A stretch of DNA of 64,000 nt from Bigelowiella natans CCMP2755 (GCA_000320545.1 ADNK01003179.1:62501-126500); one strand, 5' to 3'. Shown: positions 23,701 to 36,569, counted from the first letter of the stretch. Numbers and translations: made by a program. The notes: generated from the letters alone by a model not told the origin.

Positions 23701-24233
23701 GGAATTAACGATAAATGACATGGTTAATTGTCAAAGTATTGTCGTATCTTGATCAATTTTTTTACTATTTAAGATAATAAGTAGTATTCCGAAAGTGGCG
23801 TGTTTGATCGAATTACACTAGGGGACCTTGTGATTGATGATGGGTGATAACTGGAGAGGCGTTAGATTTCTTTTTCCTTCTTCCTTTTGACAAGGATTTC
23901 GTATTGGCCTTGATATTTGCTTCGGTGAGGCGTACATTTCTTTTAATTAAAGGTGGGTATTCAGGAATAAATTCCTCCTGGGCACAATTTGTTTCTAGCT
24001 TCGCAATCTCGTCTATCATAGAAAAGTCTTGATACCTAAGAAGAAGAAGAAGAGGCAAAGCAGGAAATCTTATTGAAAGCTCCCCCTCTCCTCTTCTTAA
24101 ACCCAATAAACTCCCTACCCCCCCCTTTCCCCCTCACAAATCAAAAATACTTAAGAACAATTCTAAAACTAAAAAACTAAATGGATACCATATTGCTACA
24201 TAAACTGGCATCGCTACTATTTGCAATACGGCT

Positions 24234-24273
<40 letters not shown>

Positions 24274-25346
24274 TATGTAGTAATCTATAGCCTCTTTTCT
24301 AATTCTAATTGAAGTATAATATGGCAATAAGTATTTCTGTAACTGCATCAGTTGTTGGTATAGGTATGAGTTATAAACACCCCATATTCTCCAGTCTCCA
24401 CACTTGATTATCATATCCACTACAAGCGAAACTTAGAAATCTACAGAAGCCTTTCCGGACGATGGAGAAGTTATCTTTATGCTGATGCATTTCTTCAATG
24501 AGCACTTTACTATGATCAATTTCCCTTCTTATCACGCCATGGATGGATTTGGCGAGTTGAATCTTTGACTTTATAGTATCTTGTCTTTTATGCATATCCT
24601 GAAGCTCGCTGTTCTGCCCATCCAATCGTCTTTGCAGTATGTCGCTCTCTGCATCCAAATCCTCTATCTTTTGAAGGGCTAGTTTGTGTTTGGAATTTAA
24701 TGTCCTCCTTCGCCATCTCTCAAAGAATGTGCGGTAACGAAATCGTATGCCTTTTGTTGACCGTGAAGCAGATGCATCCATCGACCAAACAACCATAAAT
24801 AATGAATAATTGGAAAGCAGCAGTCGCAACAACAAAAACTTCAGTAACATCAACCAAGGATCTCTTCTGGCAAACCAACGACATCACGCTTCAAAATTGA
24901 GTGGAAAGATTCCCAAAAAAAAAATGTGCCAATGAATTTGGGAGGAGGAAGAATAGTGAGTTATAGCCTCATACAATTATATTAGACACTGTATATGTAA
25001 GCAATTGCCCGTCTCGCCATAGAATAAATCAAGCTTTATCTTACCGAGTAGCTTCATGATAACTTTCATGCCCTTAAATTGAATGTCTTTCCTATGGGCT
25101 TTTTGACTTCGATACCAACCATTCCATGTGTACAACACGATTGATACAATCGGAATTCTCCATCTCTCTGAGATTTTCTTTACACCCCATCCGAATCTGG
25201 CCAATATTATCGGCAGCAGCAATCATCATCATAACCAATTTAGTCGTAAACAAAAAAAAGCTAGGGATGAGAGATACAAGGAATTATATAAAGTAAGACT
25301 TCTTTCTCTCAACTTTATTGTTTGCCTTGGATGTTCGTAGTGCTCA

Positions 25347-25384
<38 letters not shown>

Positions 25385-27511
25385 CGTGTATGTGTGCGTG
25401 TATGTGTTTTAAGTATTCGTAGCACGAATGAATGTGCAAAGATGCGTTAAGAGAAATGAGGTAGCAATTGTATGCTGAATGGAACTTACTTCTCGGTGAT
25501 GATCGTATAAAGTTGCTTTTCACTGTCATATTCCTGTTTGACACTCTCTTGCATTTTCTTGATTCCTTTCAACGTTTCAATGTGCTCTGTCTCTCTGTAT
25601 TGATGAAGCATCAGCCTCTTTGCGCCAACAGGTATGTGGTAAATAGCTTTAAGAAGATGATCTACCATTTCTGACATGACTGTCCTCACAGAAGCAGGCT
25701 GTAACGTTGATACATGTTTGAGGAGAAGATCGGAGCACACGAAAGTCCGGAGTGGGTGAGGATCACGTAGGTTGCGAGTGATTCGCATTATTTCCTGGGT
25801 TTTTAATTCCACGTATATCGATTGCGAATCGAACATGTTACGCTCTTCCTGATACTTTTTAAGCCAAGGGCTTATCATAAGTTCGGTGCTCTCTTCGTCC
25901 TCCTCAGTGCCTTTTTCTTCTAGAAATGACGGCAAAAACATGTCTAACCCATCCACAATGCCACTACCACTAGCGTAGGTTTTCCTCCCAATCTTCATGA
26001 TCTGGCTGTCCGATAGACCACCTGTTATTGCTACACCACCAGTCGAATGATGCTGCCGCTGCTGCTGCTGCTGAAGGCGATGCTGCTTGATTCTCTTCTT
26101 TAGTGCCACAGCTCTATGTGCCGAAAGATCAATATATCCTCTTCTTCTCCTGCTACTACTCTCTCGTGCTGTCTTAGGCAGAAATCGTGATTGTGAGGCC
26201 GATAGAGATAGAGATCTGCTACTTTTACGTTGCGAACGAGGGGTGGGCGAATACAATGAAGATGCGGTTGACCCGGAAGAGAAGCTGTTGCTAGGCCTTC
26301 TAATCAACCTAGATGAACTTCCTTTAGCTTCATCGTCCTCGTCGAGATCTCTCTGAATACATTTATGTGGGCGTTATCATTTCATCATACCATTTATTCA
26401 GAGGAACCATTCGTTAGGCCCGTGTCTGTTATTATATTTTGTACTACTACTACTATATGGCTACAAGTGATATACGAATTCCTATAGCAACAGAAACGAT
26501 GTTTTTTACTTCTATGGTTTGTACAATTAATACGTACAATGTTCTGGACGTGGATCTTCATTTGTTGATCGATGAACTTTTCAGCGCTCACTGGTCCATC
26601 AGCTGGCTTCGGTGATGATATTATATTTTTTTCAACGCTTGCAGATGGGTCGTTAAAAAATCTTACTCTTCCTTCTCTCGCTCCGGGTGATGGTAACAAC
26701 GATGATGAAAATACTGAAGATGGGATAGATACAGAAAGAGGCCGTCTGTTGCTGTTATATACTTGCTGTTGTTTTGGACGCAGCAGCAGATTATTCTTTT
26801 GTGGAAATGATTTAATCCTCGTCCGCGATGTTGTGGTCCCAACGGGCATGGATCTCCTAACACTCGTACTTTTCTTTCCCCTCCCTTATTACAAATCAAA
26901 TGATAATATTTGTGGTCAGTTTGTGGTATCTCTACTGGGTGAGTAACCCTCGTGAATGATGATGTGCTAAACATTGGTCTATCTACTTCAACCACCTTGT
27001 GTAGGTAGCTTATTTCTACTCGTCATTTTCAAACTGGGCAATGCAGACGTACTGGACAATGGGTCGCCCTTTCTGCGCATTGGGAAAGATACTGAAGATG
27101 ATTTATTCCTTCGTAGGTACGATCTGGAAGACAATGGATAAGAGTCTTTGGAGGCTCCCCCACTGGCTACTGATGACAGTTGTAAAAGAAGGAAAACCAA
27201 CAGCAGAGGGTAAATGAGTAATGATAAAAAACGGGAAGTTTAGAAATTCTGATTTTGCATAAAGTAACTGAGTTGGTAAATGACAAAAAATTAGCAATAG
27301 TAGGCATTAGGCCTTACATCTATTCTGATCCGGGCTCTTGACTTGTCTGTTAAAGAAACGTAAAAGCACACCGTTCGTATTCAGATGACTGTACTTTGTG
27401 ACAAATATATGTAGGATGTGCTGCTTCTACTTAGGAAAATGACAACCTATTTCCGTTCTCTGTGCCCGAGGAAAAAAAAGGAATCTTCGATGAAGCTGAT
27501 GACGACTTCAT
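20788..27511 (-). CDS. Large uncharacterised coiled-coil protein, about 1,200 residues, multi-exon
   Basis: No family recognised. From the ATG at 27511 (MKSSSASSKIPFFSS) the exons join in phase. The N-terminal third is Ser/Arg-rich and disordered, with SRSYLRRNKSSSVSFPMRR near 27120. An exon at about 26355-25490 contains a Gln run and helical segments. Trp/aromatic motifs follow: VLYTWNGWYRSQKAHR (about 25120) and RYRTFFERWRRRTLNSKHK (about 24730), resembling IQ or Sfi1-type centrin-binding repeats. A coiled coil (about 24690-24480) is followed by exons at about 24032-23830, 23500-23125, 22800-22680, 22590-22010 and 21815-20965. The C-terminus is helical with two EF-hand-like stretches (GRVSFRDFLKIVVVLACEKF and HIIFWEFLEGVMALASLRF). 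The last exon ends SHKWFEYRS at 20788. A centrosomal or axonemal role is only a guess. It could in principle be two genes. Confidence 0.6.
24236..24270. repeat. (TA)n microsatellite
   Basis: TA dinucleotide tract in an intron of the large uncharacterised gene. Confidence 0.9.
25352..25405. repeat. (TG)n microsatellite
   Basis: GT tract, perfect then interrupted by GCGTGCGTGTAT, in an intron of the large uncharacterised gene. Confidence 0.9.
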
Positions 27512-27999
27512 TTCTATTAGTTAGGGTGATGATGATGATGATGATGATATTTGCAAATAGGCAGATAAGGTAGCTATGTCACTTTTTACCGGGGGTAGCA
27601 CACATGTTCATATATGCTACTGTGACAGGAGAGGTCCAGTTGACGGTTCCTTTTTCCTTCGTTCCCACGTCGTTCATGCCCTTTGCATGTACGGCATCTT
27701 TCTCTTCCGCATCCATGATTTCAGCTCCCGTCTATGCTGCAGGTTTTATAAAATCCAGATCCTACTGCTTTCGAAACTTCAACCCAGGGTGTGTTTCCGG
27801 TTTCGCAGGAAGTAGTAGAAGAAGTTCGTTACCGACTCCATAGTTATTACATGGGACACCGTTGTTGTTGTTGTTGTTGCCAGTTAAGTCTTACCGTGTT
27901 CAGCGACACATGTTACGCCACAAAACCCCAATAATTCTACCATAAATGCAGGGCGTTTTTACATTTTTTTGAATATGATCGAAATCTCCTCTATTTTAG
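27512..27999. promoter_or_regulatory. Divergent region between the large minus-strand gene and the exosome gene
   Basis: About 0.45 kb holding a (GAT)n tract (27527-27548), a short (TTG)n (27862-27879), and probably the first short exon of the exosome subunit. Plus-strand ORFs at about 27576-27843 have no ATG or family match that I trust. Confidence 0.4.
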
Positions 28000-29248
28000 C
28001 AGCTGCGACAATGTCAGCGGGTGGACCAAGATTATCCGTATAATTCATGGCAGAACATGCAGAGGGCTACAAACACTTACCGCCCCCGACCTCAGCCCCG
28101 CTCCAATTCTGTGGAGAGTGAGGGAAAATCTTCCACCAACCGAGAAAAGTCAAATGACAAGAATAATGACAGCTCCTACTCCCATCGTATGCGGACACCG
28201 TTTATGAAGCTTCAAGCTGTTTCGCGTGCGACTGGCTCCGCATATATAGAAATGGTAGTTGGTGACACTACTTGAATTGGAGAATTAGCAGGGCACTTAA
28301 TCATCGTTTCATATGTGCTTTCTTAGTCCTCACGTAATGTTTTAAATCATCCACTCAAACACCATCCTTCTCAAATAATCAGGAAGGTGTGAAGGTCATT
28401 TGCGGTGTCTATGGACCAACATCCAACCCTCGAGCTTCTTACAGTGATAAGGGCTCTTTATCGTGCTCCGTCGAGTTCGCACCCTTTGCGAAAACAAATA
28501 GGAGGACAAGGGAAGATGAGCAAGAAGAACGAGCAATTTCATTAGTTCTGGAGGAAGCTTTGACGGTGGGTATTAGTGTTATTATCATGTAGGAATTGTT
28601 GCCCTGAGTGTTGCACTTAAATCCTGGTCGCTAGGTTTCAATCCAGCTCGATAAATTCCCAAAGGCAGTAATCAAAGCGTGGGTTGTTATTCTAGAAGCA
28701 GGAAAAGGACACATAGCAGCTGCTATATCATGCGTATCACTAGCTCTTGCAGGTAGTGAGTACACAGCTGCAGCAGTAGCACAGCGGATGTAGTAATTGT
28801 ATATTATTTTTAGATACTACTACTACTTTGACCAGCTACTGTTACTTGCGATTTCTCTCGTCATCACCATCTATATGAATCATCAAACAGATGCCGGGAT
28901 AGAGCTATACGATCTTGTCACTGCAGCTTCAGTTGGCCGATTAAGGTAACAAACGTCAATCTACACGTAAACATTTTTTACGAGTCTTATCGTAATGTTC
29001 CCTGCAGTTCCAAAATAGTTGTGGATCCGGGAGAAAAAGAGTACCAGCGCAGCGACTATGAGGGCTCGCTGTGGATAGCATACATGCCTTCGTTAGGTCA
29101 GATAACTTACATAAGCCAGTCAGGAAGAATTGATCTCGACGCATCTCAAAAAATGCTAGAATTGTGTACAGAAGGATGCATAGCGCTTCATTCTGCGATG
29201 AGATCGTGTCTCGTTGAAAGTGCGAAGAAGCTTGACAGAGCATGCTGA
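28000..29248 (+). CDS. MTR3: Exosome core subunit, MTR3/EXOSC6-type RNase PH fold (N-terminal exon uncertain)
   Basis: The RNA exosome ring is built of RNase PH-like subunits, of which MTR3 is one, for 3'-to-5' rRNA processing and mRNA decay. Exons are 28000-28254, 28383-28565, 28635-28752, 28891-28945 and 29008-29248, all in phase. Family blocks: RATGSAYIEM at the end of the first listed exon, joining EGVKVICGVYGP, then KGSLSCSVEFAPFA, VSIQLDKFPKAVIKAWVVIL, and AAAISCVSLALADAGIELYD. The C-terminus contains LDASQKMLELCTEGCIALHS. The region before RMRTPF is a charged, disordered extension. The exon at 28000 opens after an AG acceptor without an ATG, so a short start exon lies just upstream (an ATG at about 27947 with a 43-bp intron is one option). 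RRP41 is the alternative assignment. RNA-binding or catalytic status was not assessed. Confidence 0.82.
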
Positions 29249-30087
29249 CATGATTCTCATCAGTATAAATGTTAGACCGAATCACAAGCACTATGATCGT
29301 ATCATGTAGAAGTCACACATAAATGATGCCAGCATTCATGCATACGCGTATGCCACAAGCAATTGCGTAAATTTGTTTCATGTCGCAGACATAGTCGATT
29401 AAGTCTCTCAAGCGTAGCGTCCCGTGTACTACATTCATCGCATTGTTTTAGTCGATCAGCATGCAACTACTCACTTTATTTTGCCTATCTGCTAGTCGAT
29501 TATTCGTGCAATTTGTCACTGCGACAATGACACAAAACATAGTGGGCTCTGGACTATGCGTTACGTCCCGCATGTGTCGCGCGCACACATAGCGTAGAAG
29601 CAATAATCCATAGAAAAGAACAAAGAAATTAACATAAGCTTATATAGCGCTGTAGCCGCCGCTTCATTAGCTACATTAGGATGGCTACTCGACTCATTTT
29701 AATCATTCGCTACATCTGTTTCATAGGAACCTTTTCAAAAAAAAGTGAGAGAGAGAGAGCCAGCGCTTCTCATGCTCAAATCGAACATTTAACATCTGCA
29801 TATGCATTAATCGGTATATCTAGGCTATCCTACGATCGTCTACCCGTAGCGTAGTGATCAGCGCGCATCGCATCGTATCAATCACGCACAGCTGTATAAC
29901 GATAAATTTAATGGGCATGCGCGCGAGCGACTACGCTATATGATTATGGTTGTGATGAGGATGGCGATATATCACTAATAAAAAGTTGATTATGGCATGT
30001 TGATCGACAAATATCTAGATATTCGACACATTCAGGCATGAAATGTGATTCATTTTCGTTCTTAGGTTGACTAATATATCCCTATTT

Positions 30088-30132
<45 letters not shown>

Positions 30133-30147
30133 TTCCCAGGTGTGTAT
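29249..30147. other. Convergent spacer, island 4
   Basis: Non-coding DNA between the stop codons of the exosome and SNF2 genes. It is rich in GCATGC, GCGCGC and TCTAGAT-like words (CATGCATACGCGTATGCC, GGCATGCGCGCGAGCG), and ends with a (TG)n at about 30090-30130. Confidence 0.55.
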
Positions 30148-33100
30148 TCATGTGAGATCGATTGCGGTGTCGGCACTGGCCCCCTTCCCTTCAGTGATAA
30201 CATCGGTAAGCTGTACTTCTTGAGATGATGATGATTGAACGGCAACATGTTGCTGCTGCTGCTGCTGCATCTGCTGCATTGTGTCGCTATTTACAGCTTT
30301 ATCGCCAACCCCATTCTGCTGCTGCTGCTGCTGCTGTTCCATAGCGATCCGAAATACATCTTCCTTAGACAGCCCTTCTGCTTTCAGCTCATTAAGCATA
30401 ACCTAAAAACCGCCGTGTGTTACATGAGTAACACATTATACCTCCAACTTTCTCTCATACCCCCCCCCTTCTGCTCTCTTTGCATAAATAGTAATAATAA
30501 CAATAATAATAATCATCATCACTAATCCTCTTCCATCTAATCATATTACTTAGTAGTAGTACAGGCAAGCACACAACCTGTGGTCTTTCCCATTGAGTCT
30601 TCTGCGTATGCCTATTGTAGAAGAAGACGTTTCCCTCGCTTGTATGGACCTGCCACGTGCTAGATAGCATTGGACTGCCTTTGATAATCAGCTCGTCATT
30701 GATCGCTTTCAAAAGCCTTTCCGCATCCTTCTTACGTACCTGCAGCTTCTTCAACTCTACGTCGTTGACGTGCAGTAGTTTCTTACCAGTTATGTTACAT
30801 CTTTGGAATTCTGACTTGAGAAACCCGCAGCTGTAACGCTCCAGAAAGTTCATGACCTAGTAGCATATAGCAGGAAGAACAGCATTTATTAGTTCTAGCC
30901 GGCTTCCATACGATTGGTCATTACCATCACCATCATCATCATCTTCATCATCATGCATCATCATGATCATCATCACCACCATTGCCAGCAGCAGCAGCAC
31001 TATTTTTATACTGCTACACGAACATTTCTCGCTTGCGTGCTGCTGCTGGTACAACATCTACTACTACCTCTTGGAGACCCCAAGTCTTGACTTGTTGCAG
31101 CCTTACGTTGGGGTAGGAATGGTTGGTGAGGGGATGGCTATAATTGTGGTGGTAATGGTGCGTCAGCTGCTGGTGGTACTGCGACGAAGATGGCAAGATC
31201 TGGAGGTCGGCAGTAGTCTGCTTAATGCTATTCTCATATGAAAGTTTAGCGCGACGACGTTCCCGCTCGGACAATTTGTCATCCTCGCGGTGCTGAAGCA
31301 GGTCCTTTGACTTATGCATGCCCTTAATCCAGGCATAGTCAGCCACTGAGAATCGTCGCCTAACCGGGTAGTAGTAGCTTCTCCCCCCCTTCCTCTTCCT
31401 CTTGCTACTGTCTACTGCGGTGTCTTGCTCCTGATGATGCTTATACGCAGCAGCAGTAGGAGCACCAGCTGGAAGCTTCATCTCCTGATGCAGAAATAAA
31501 CCGCTGCTGCCGCTAATTGCGGGTAGGCTCTCCCCCTCACGCCTACTGAGGGGTGGTGGCACGATGTGTTCTTGCTCTCCTTCTTCATTCTCCTCCGCCT
31601 CTGCTAGGATATGGTCAGCAAGTGCCTTTTGTCCGGACTTGGCATACTTTGAGCATAACCATACGAGGGGGGAGTTCTTCGACAGCTCTACTACCTTGCC
31701 GTATCTAATGATGATATGATCATAGTGATGTGATGATGATGGTGATGATGATAATCGTATGAAATCGTATGAAAAGTGTGCCGGCGCGACAATGAGGATA
31801 TCTATCTGGGCATACTTTACACAAGAATACAAAGAGAGGGAGAGAAAGAGGAAGAGAGAGGGGGGAAGGGATGGAAGGAGGGTGGGGGGGGGTAATAGAA
31901 TGCAACAGTAAAAGTACATCTTACAGTGTGTTTCGATTGCTACGGCGCTTCTTGTTTCCGACGGTGCCATTGTTGATCGGTTTCAGTTCTTCAATCTCCT
32001 TTACATCCTCGTCCTCACTATCACAGAGATCGAGCACGATGCGGGACTCCATCAAAGGCGTCGCTGCCAGCTCCTCTCCCTCTGCAGCGGCAGCAGCAGC
32101 CACTTTGTTGTTGTTACCCCCTTCTTTTTCGTCGTCAGAATCATACAGATCATAAAGTTCCTCGTCCTTTTGTTGGTAGTTGGATGATTAGCAATCGTGG
32201 TAGATAGCAAATTGTTTCTTGGTGGTAGTGATGGTGGTGATACTCTCTTGCTACTCTTCTCCTAGTGTGACTACATACATATAACCTACCCTTCATAACC
32301 CCCCTTGCATTCACACCCAGCACAATGTAGTAGTAGTAGTAGTAGTAGTAGTAGTGTTACCTTAAACAGATTATCCACCTCATGCTCGTCGACGATGCGC
32401 AGTGCCATTCCTAGCTTGGTAATCTGCCGCTCATAGATTCTCTGCTCCAGTGTATCCGCCGAGACAAGGCGGTATATATGCACGGGCTTAGTCTGACCAA
32501 ATCGGTAGCATCGAAATGTCGCCTGGAGATCGTTCGCCGGGTTCCACGATATGTCCATGATGATGACGTGATTACCGCCGACGAGATTAATACCGAGTGC
32601 TCCAGCTCGAGTAGAGACGAGGAAAACGCATGATGATGATGACGACGATGACGATGATGATGAAGATGTAGCATTGCCATCTACTTTGTTAAAAGCATCA
32701 ATATCGTTTTGTCGCACTGCCGCTGATGTTGAGCCGTCAATGCGGAAATAGTCAGTACCCTTATTAAAGCCAAAGATAGTTTGTAGGAAACCTTCCACCA
32801 GATCAAGAGTCGCTAAACTCTGGCTAAACACGACAGCCTTATCACCGCGGTCAAGAATACGCTGTAGAAGGAGAAAGCATATGACAAGCTTGCCGCTGTG
32901 ACGGTAGTCAACAGGAGCGTTGGGGGGGGGAAGGAGCCCTTCCCACCAGTTCGTCACCTAATTGGATTATTGGAGGCAGAGAGAGGGAGGGGAGGAGGCA
33001 GGTACGTGTTTCATTGTTGAAGTGTTGATTGCCGAAGATGTTCTGTGATTGGTGATAACGATGATGATGATGATGATGATGATGATGACGGTAGTTAACA

Positions 33101-33933
33101 CCTCGGCCTCAGATGCCGCTGTCCCGCTGTCCTGACTGTTGAGATTATTACTAGTCGGCATTCTCATCCGGAGAACACACGGATGGCTGCAGAGCTTTCT
33201 GAGCGTGTGGTATGCTTTGAACAAACCAACCTTTCCTCTGGTGCAGTGCAACGATACGTAGCGCTTGTACAGACGCTTCTGCAGCGGGGAGAGGCGAATG
33301 AATATGCTGACATCGTGCTTGGGTGGTAGCTGAGTCTCCAAGTTGGAGTAATCTCTCCGATGCACGAAGCCACGCAGCAGATCGTGTAGCACAAACGCGC
33401 GGCCCTTCATCAATTTCTTATCACGCAATGTGGAGTCCCGGCATTGTCCGTTCTTGATCGGATTTTCGAAGCGGTTCTGGAACTCGGCCCGTGTACCGAG
33501 AAAGCGGGGCCTGACGAAGTCAACCATGCAGTAGTATTCCAATAAGTTGTTCTGCAGCGGCGTCCCCGTTAAGATCACGCGGCGCTTTGTCCGGACATTC
33601 TTGATCACTTGACCGATGCTTGACTTGTCGTTCTTGATGCGATGGCCCTCATCCACAATTACCAAATCCGCGACCTGTCATACGTTAAGTCACAGGGGGG
33701 TGGGGAAGCATGATGATGAATGTCGCTAGGACGAAAGGACGACGACAATGATTTGTTAACAACACGTCAGACTTGACCACACCATTGAATAAGATCACCA
33801 CTACGACAAGGAGCCTATTCGATATATGCTAGTACTCGAATTGAAGAGACTCTTTTCCCTCCCTTCATGCTGCTGCAGCTAACTATGGCAAAATACAGCA
33901 TCCCGACAAAATGCCATCTGCTGCTCTACAATA

Positions 33934-33969
<36 letters not shown>

Positions 33970-35332
33970 CACTACTTCTATTTCTACTACTATGAGACCT
34001 GCATGCACAGGTGATATAATTCCTCTTTAATGACCGCGTCCTTGATGCGCTTGCCCTGTGCTAGAGTTCTAAGCATCTCGAATCCAATTATAGCTACACC
34101 ACCAAGCTCTTGCCAACGGCTCAGCACAGCATGTCGATGCTTATAGCTCTTCACCTGCGCTACGTCGAATACATTTATGCTAGCCTCCCCTGTCAGCCAC
34201 TTCTCAGCGAGCTCGTGGTACCAATTCTTGACGGTGTTGACTGGGCATATGACCATCACGCACTGGCCAACCCTCATGCGGAGGAAAGTTTCTATGAGGG
34301 TAACAGCCTGAATCGTTTTACCAAGCCCCATAACATGGCTCAGGATGCAGCCTTTTCCCTCGTCCCGTCGCCCTTCCTCAAGCGACTCTACTATATTTTC
34401 CCACATAAACTTGACACCTTGAACTTGGTGCGGCTTCAGTATGCGCGCAACCTCAGGAGCCACAGTGACCTTGGCCTCGCCTTCATTCCGGCTTGGATTC
34501 AAGCACCCATCCCAGCCCCCGCCTTTACTATCGTTATGGTTGAATATAATCCTTTTGTCACAGCAATCCTGGAAACAGCATCAGAGATAAGTGTCTTATT
34601 TGACAACGATCTGCTCTTTTTACTGACGTTAAATTGTGGAATCGAAGGGGAGGGGTGGGTAGATGAAGTTATAAAAGTCCTCAGAAAGAGTATTTGTCCC
34701 TTCGTAATTTAGTCCGATTCCCATCTTCCATCTATGCACTTCTATTTGTAACTACAATGCAAATGCTGCACGTCAGTGGTGGTGACCTGTAGCCTCTTTA
34801 GCCGCTCCCGCTCAAGTCGCATTGCCTCCTTTGTATCCTCCCCAAGATCAGCAGAGTCCTTCACTTTTCGGATATTTTTCCGGTTATTCCCTCTCGTCTT
34901 CCGGCGCTTGTTGTGGTCAGGTTCTTTGGCCGGGTCTTTATGATCCCCAGTTGTCGACGAAGATGAATCGACCTCCACCTCTGTTCTCCCTCGACGAGCT
35001 CTTTTTTTCATTTTCCCCGCCGTAGGCCCCTCTGTGTGGGGAAGTAAGAAGTCAGGATCTTTCTCTTCGCCTTTTTGTTCTGAGATATAAAATGGAGGTA
35101 GGACCGAGAGGTCAGGGTGAAAAAGGACGCAAAATTCTCGGGTCGATACAATCGATGGTAAACAGAGAAAGCATGCAATTCGATAAGCTTTGCGCTTTGC
35201 AACGCCGTCTTCACCTTCTTCATTGAAAGGTAGTAACGACTCTGGCAAGTTAGAATTCTCGCCAAGTCTCCCAATTCCATCAAAATCGAGGAGGTCCCCA
35301 ATTTCCAGGAGAGGCGAAGAAGGGCTCTCCAT
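30148..35332 (-). CDS. ATRX/ARIP4-type SNF2 ATPase with SAM and WW domains (eight exons, 1,232 residues)
   Basis: SNF2 ATPases remodel chromatin. The exons 34787-35332, 33999-34568, 33102-33674, 32361-32957, 31925-32166, 31068-31704, 30578-30856 and 30148-30402 total 3,699 bp in one frame. The N-terminus is acidic then Lys/Arg-rich, like a nuclear localisation region. The ATPase has KPHQVQGVKFMWENIVESLE, Walker A HVMGLGKTIQ, box II VDEGHRIKN, TGTPLQNN, then in the second lobe KAVVFSQSLATLDLVEGFLQ, STRAGALGINLVGGN and CYRFGQTKPVHIYRL. DEGH replaces DEAH, as in ATRX. The exon at 30578 encodes a SAM-like helical domain (NFLERYSCGFLKSEF...GKKLLHVNDVELKKL) and a WW domain (TWQVHTSEGNVFFYNRHTQK then TQWERP). 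The last exon is Gln-rich and ends TAIDLT. A 12-Ser run interrupts the second lobe. The start is the first ATG in the open frame (MESPSSPLL). Confidence 0.9.
32327..33968. repeat. Microsatellite tracts in and around SNF2-gene exons
   Basis: (TAG)n about 32327-32356 (intron), a coding (GAT/GAC)n about 32630-32667 giving poly-Ser, (GAT)n about 33060-33088 (intron) and (CTA)n about 33932-33968 (intron). Each intron tract lies within about 40 bp of a splice site. Confidence 0.85.
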
Positions 35333-35739
35333 TACTCGTCGTCTGCTCCCGGACGACGGATTTTCAGAGTTCTCTGCGACAAATAAGTTTATTTGTCGCA
35401 CCAAATAAAAACTTCTACTTTGTGCTCCTCAAAATGTAATTGAATCGACCAGGACGTCATGAATAATTGTTTCGATCCGGGCAAATTTCGGAATGTCCAA
35501 ACGCTTTCCCGCCATTAGGTTGAATGTAAATGAATGTATTTCGAAGTAAACGCATAGGATTTTTTTCATCCGCCAATAAGAATCGTACGTCGCTCAACGT
35601 GTTTCTCACCTTGTTGCATCTCACTCCTCTTTCGACGATTGAACGCGTGAACATACTTCAAAGCTGCGAGTACGATATGAATACAACAGATGAATACGAA
35701 TTTTAACGTTGAGGTTCAAGTAGTATTTAAACACGACTG
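35333..35739. promoter_or_regulatory. Divergent region between the SNF2 and OB-fold genes
   Basis: About 400 bp between two start codons, likely holding both promoters. No recognisable box, no GCTAGC-type palindromes and no supported ORF. Confidence 0.5.
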
Positions 35740-36481
35740 ATGCCAGAACAGAAAACAGGGGGCCAAGCGAAGAAAAGGGTGCGAGATGGGGCGAAGGGGA
35801 CAGTGGGTAGCAACGACGAGAATGGAATTAGAACCACCATAGAAAGTGTAAAACACTATAATCTAGAATTAATTGTGGAGAAAATGAAGCGTGGGATTAG
35901 CAGTGAGGTTGGAGACTTCAAAAACAGCAAGAGACAACGGAAGCAGAACAAAGAATCCGAAATTCCGTTTGGTTGGGCTTACGACGTTCTTTTTCGCCTA
36001 ATGAATCGATACCCGTAATAACAACAATAAGAACAAAAATTCCCCCCTAACTTCATTCTCTGAATTGATTCCCCCAGCATCGTATTGTCGTTAGCTTAAT
36101 GACTTTTCTTTGTCTAGGCTGGGATTGACTTATCCTGTGGCCATTTCGGAGCTGTTCAATCAATGGCAGTCGGATCGCCAGGTAGATGGAGAATTACACG
36201 ATTAGTTTGGCCTATTTGGCAGCCGTAGTTGATATTAAATGATGAATTCTCATAGATGCACAATATTCTTTCGTCATCCCTGCTAAATTTAACACTCGTT
36301 TCTGCGGTGATTCTTGGTCAGGTTTTGTCTCACCGTGCCGGAGGGCAGCTGAAAGAGGTGCTGTTCTATATTGATTATTTCCCTTCCTTTTCATTGAAGC
36401 CAACAGCACATACTTATGAATACGAATATCATCCATAGTTTGTGGATGTGGATGTGGATGTGGATGTGGATGTGGATGTGG

Positions 36482-36518
<37 letters not shown>

Positions 36519-36528
36519 TGTTCAATAA

Positions 36529-36569
<41 letters not shown>

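Noticed and set aside
34110-34712. 200-codon plus-strand ORF opposite the SNF2 helicase exon
   Set aside because: It is antisense to an exon with clear SNF2 motifs, so it is a shadow frame.
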